Below are positions 62,156-64,000 of a stretch of DNA of 64,000 bases, piece by piece; positions within the stretch are counted from its first letter, which is position 1; every line of letters begins with the position of its first letter. The notes beneath the pieces were generated by a model. The model did no database searches. It saw only the letters and a program-made list of their open reading frames with translations, and was not told where the DNA came from. The stretch comes from Arthrobacter sunyaminii (lineage in GTDB: Bacteria > Actinomycetota > Actinomycetes > Actinomycetales > Micrococcaceae): NCBI RefSeq assembly GCF_018866305.1, contig NZ_CP076456.1:1116001-1180000 (forward strand), given 5' to 3'. A program made the position numbers and the translations under genes.

Positions 62156-62201
62156 GGTTTAGCCGCTGCGCCCGGGGGAGAGCATGAGTAGGGGTTACTT
62201 G
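62156..62201 (-). promoter_or_regulatory. Shared operator before LamG protein 2
   Basis: On the minus strand CAAGTA-ACCCC-TACTCA (62201-62185) is followed by TGC and, after 23 nt, by TAAACC (62161-62156). The palindrome matches the sites at 31376 and 40210 in length, spacer and downstream TGC. The -10-like hexamer is poorer and one base further away. Confidence 0.45.
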
Positions 62202-62356
62202 TCTTCCGCCGGACTCCACTCAGCCCTCCACCCGCGTGCCAACTAAGGCCCAACTCACGTGCGCTCGCGGGCGTGCAGTGGGATGATTAGCACAGACTTA
62301 TGTGGCGTAATGCAGATTACCCGCGCACACCGACGGCCAGCCAAGGAGTTTTTCCC

Positions 62357-63673
62357 GTGCCTGTGGTTTCCACCCCCGCTACCCTCAAGCCCGCACCGGA
62401 GCTGATGGACAACGCCGAGGTCCTGCGCATCCGCAATGACTTCCCCATCCTGGACCAGCAGGTCAACGGCCATCCGCTGGTCTACCTGGACTCCGGCGCC
62501 ACCTCGCAGAACCCGCTCAGCGTGATCGAGGCCGAACAGGAGTTCTACGAACAGCGCAACTCCGCCGTGCACCGCGGCGCGCACACCCTCGCCGTCGCCG
62601 CCACGGACGTGTACGAGGACGCCCGCGCCAAGGTGGCCGCGTTCATCAACGCCCGGCCCAATGAGATTGTCTGGACCTCCAACGCCACCGAGGCGCTGAA
62701 CCTGGTGGCCTACGCGTTCTCCAACGCCGCCGCCGGCCGCGGGGGAGAGGCCGCCCGCCGCTTCGCGCTGGGCGAGGGCGACGACATTGTGGTCACCGAA
62801 ATGGAGCACCACGCCAACCTGATTCCCTGGCAGGAGCTGGCCGCGCGCACCGGCGCCACGCTGAAGTTCATTCCGGTGGACGACGACGGCGCGCTGCAGC
62901 TGGAGGAGGCCGAGCGGCTGATCACCGGGCGCACCAAAATCGTGGCATTCACGCACGCCTCCAACGTGCTCGGCACCATCAACCCGGTGGAAACCCTGGT
63001 GACCCTGGCGCACAACGCGGGGGCGCTCGTCGTCCTCGATGCCTGCCAGTCCGTGCCCCACCTGCCGGTGGACGTGAAGGCGCTGGATGTGGATTTCGCT
63101 GCGTTCTCCGGGCACAAGATGCTCGGCCCCACCGGCATCGGCGTGCTCTACGGGAAGGCCGAGCTGCTCAACGCCATGCCGCCGTTCCTCACCGGCGGCT
63201 CCATGATCACCACGGTGACCATGGAAAAGGCCGAGTACCTGCCCGCACCGCAGCGTTTCGAGGCCGGCACGCAGCGCATTTCCCAGGCCATGGCGCTGGG
63301 CACCGCGGTGGACTACCTGAGCGAGACCGGCATGGACCGAATCCACGCATGGGAGGCCACGCTGGGCCAGCGGCTGGTGTCCGGCCTGGAAGCGATCGAG
63401 GGCATCCGCGTGCTCGGTCCCCGCGCCGGCGTGGAGCGGATCGGGTTGGCGGCGTTCGACGTCGACGGCGTCCACTCCCACGACGTGGGCCAGTTCCTGG
63501 ATGACAAGGGCATTGCCGTGCGCGTGGGCCACCACTGCGCGCAGCCGCTGCACCGCCGGCTCGGCCTGATCTCCACCACCCGCGCCAGCACCTACCTGTA
63601 CAACACCACTGACGACGTCGACGCGTTCCTGAACGCGGTGGCCGGCGTGCGTCCGTTTTTTGGAGTGAAGTAA
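62357..63673 (+). CDS. sufS: Cysteine desulfurase SufS
   Basis: A PLP-dependent enzyme that takes sulfur from cysteine for iron-sulfur cluster assembly. The PLP-binding Lys is in SGHKMLGPTG, the early SGATSQNP and TNATEAL-like (TSNATEALNL) motifs are present, and the active-site Cys is in VRVGHHCAQPLHRR. The 438 residues fit SufS group II desulfurases. The open frame begins at 62300, but AAGGAG eight bases before GTG 62357 sets the start. sufU begins right after the stop. Confidence 0.95.
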   Translation: MPVVSTPATLKPAPELMDNAEVLRIRNDFPILDQQVNGHPLVYLDSGATSQNPLSVIEAEQEFYEQRNSAVHRGAHTLAVAATDVYEDARAKVAAFINARPNEIVWTSNATEALNLVAYAFSNAAAGRGGEAARRFALGEGDDIVVTEMEHHANLIPWQELAARTGATLKFIPVDDDGALQLEEAERLITGRTKIVAFTHASNVLGTINPVETLVTLAHNAGALVVLDACQSVPHLPVDVKALDVDFAAFSGHKMLGPTGIGVLYGKAELLNAMPPFLTGGSMITTVTMEKAEYLPAPQRFEAGTQRISQAMALGTAVDYLSETGMDRIHAWEATLGQRLVSGLEAIEGIRVLGPRAGVERIGLAAFDVDGVHSHDVGQFLDDKGIAVRVGHHCAQPLHRRLGLISTTRASTYLYNTTDDVDAFLNAVAGVRPFFGVK

Positions 63674-64000
63674 ATGAGCGCCGAGCTGCAGCAGTTGTAC
63701 CAGCAGATCATCCTTGACCATGCCAAGGCCCGTCACGGCGCCGGGCTGGCGGAGGTGCCGGCCGGGGCGAAGTCGGGGGAGAGCCACCAACTGAACCCCA
63801 CCTGCGGTGACGAGATTACGCTGCGCGCGGTGATGGGTGCCGCAGCGGAGAACGACGGCGGTTCCGCGGTTGAGGGCATCAGCTGGGAAGGGCAGGGGTG
63901 CTCCATTTCCATGGCGTCGGCCTCGGTCCTGACCGATCTGGCCGCCGGCATGTCCCGGGACGAAGTGATGGACCTGGTGGAGAACTTCCGTGAGGTGATG
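63674..64000 (+). CDS. sufU: Iron-sulfur cluster assembly protein SufU, 3' end beyond window
   Basis: The ATG follows the sufS stop directly. The visible 109 residues match SufU: YQQIILDHAKARHG, NPTCGDEITL with the first metal-binding Cys and Asp, and GQGCSISMASASVL with the second Cys. SufU accepts sulfur from SufS. The third conserved Cys would lie past the window edge. Confidence 0.94.
   Translation, partial: MSAELQQLYQQIILDHAKARHGAGLAEVPAGAKSGESHQLNPTCGDEITLRAVMGAAAENDGGSAVEGISWEGQGCSISMASASVLTDLAAGMSRDEVMDLVENFREVM

Noticed and set aside
26000..62200. Mobile island with integrase, insertion sequences or CRISPR
   Set aside because: No transposase, recombinase, attachment repeat or spacer array was seen; the tRNA-Gln gene at 21226 is 4.7 kb away and is not flanked by a repeat that I can see.
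62255..63790. 511-codon minus-strand frame
   Set aside because: It is antisense to sufS, whose motifs are complete; the product is His/Gly/Gln-rich shadow sequence.

Overview
The window is high-GC actinobacterial chromosome and most resembles Micrococcaceae (Arthrobacter and relatives). This rests on gene content and order: a Pmt-type mannosyltransferase divergent from rsmI; tatD, an RpfB-type growth factor, rsmA, ispE and an ABC-F gene in line; tRNA-Gln, glmU, prs, rplY and pth in line; and sufS-sufU. Many starts are GTG or TTG, and several genes appear leaderless. The genus is inferred; no rRNA is present.

Layout. 1-6.8 kb: the end of a DUF1461 membrane protein, an acyl-CoA ligase, the mannosyltransferase, rsmI and a succinate-semialdehyde dehydrogenase. 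6.9-11.9 kb: a minus-strand MoxR ATPase, DUF58 and transglutaminase operon. 12-20 kb: tatD, rpfB, an XRE-TPR regulator with a divergent 19-codon ORF, rsmA, ispE and an ABC-F ATPase. 20-25.4 kb: a TetR-Nudix fusion, tRNA-Gln(TTG), glmU, prs, rplY and pth.

25.4-62.2 kb looks like an accessory block between pth and sufS. It opens with five consecutive large LuxR-type ATPase regulators (LAL/MalT-like), which fall into two sequence types in the order A-B-A-A-B. An exopolysaccharide locus follows: polyprenyl glycosylphosphotransferase, GDP-mannose-3,5-epimerase-like protein, glycosyltransferases, acetyltransferase, SGNH hydrolase, Wzy-like polymerase, CDP-alcohol phosphatidyltransferase, Wzx-like flippase and a Wzz/tyrosine-kinase protein. 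Two paralogous secreted beta-propeller/LamG proteins flank a glycerol-3-phosphate cytidylyltransferase-like gene and a divergent GDPD lipoprotein. The last 1.7 kb holds sufS and the start of sufU.

How it may work together. A 17-bp imperfect palindrome followed by TG and, 22-23 nt downstream, a -10-like hexamer recurs before regulator 3, regulator 4, the first exopolysaccharide gene and one LamG gene. This suggests that the regulators control themselves, the polysaccharide operon and a surface protein. A second possible signalling system is the XRE-TPR regulator beside a divergent 19-residue peptide ORF, which resembles the layout of RRNPP/Rgg peptide quorum sensing. Both ideas are inferences from sequence.
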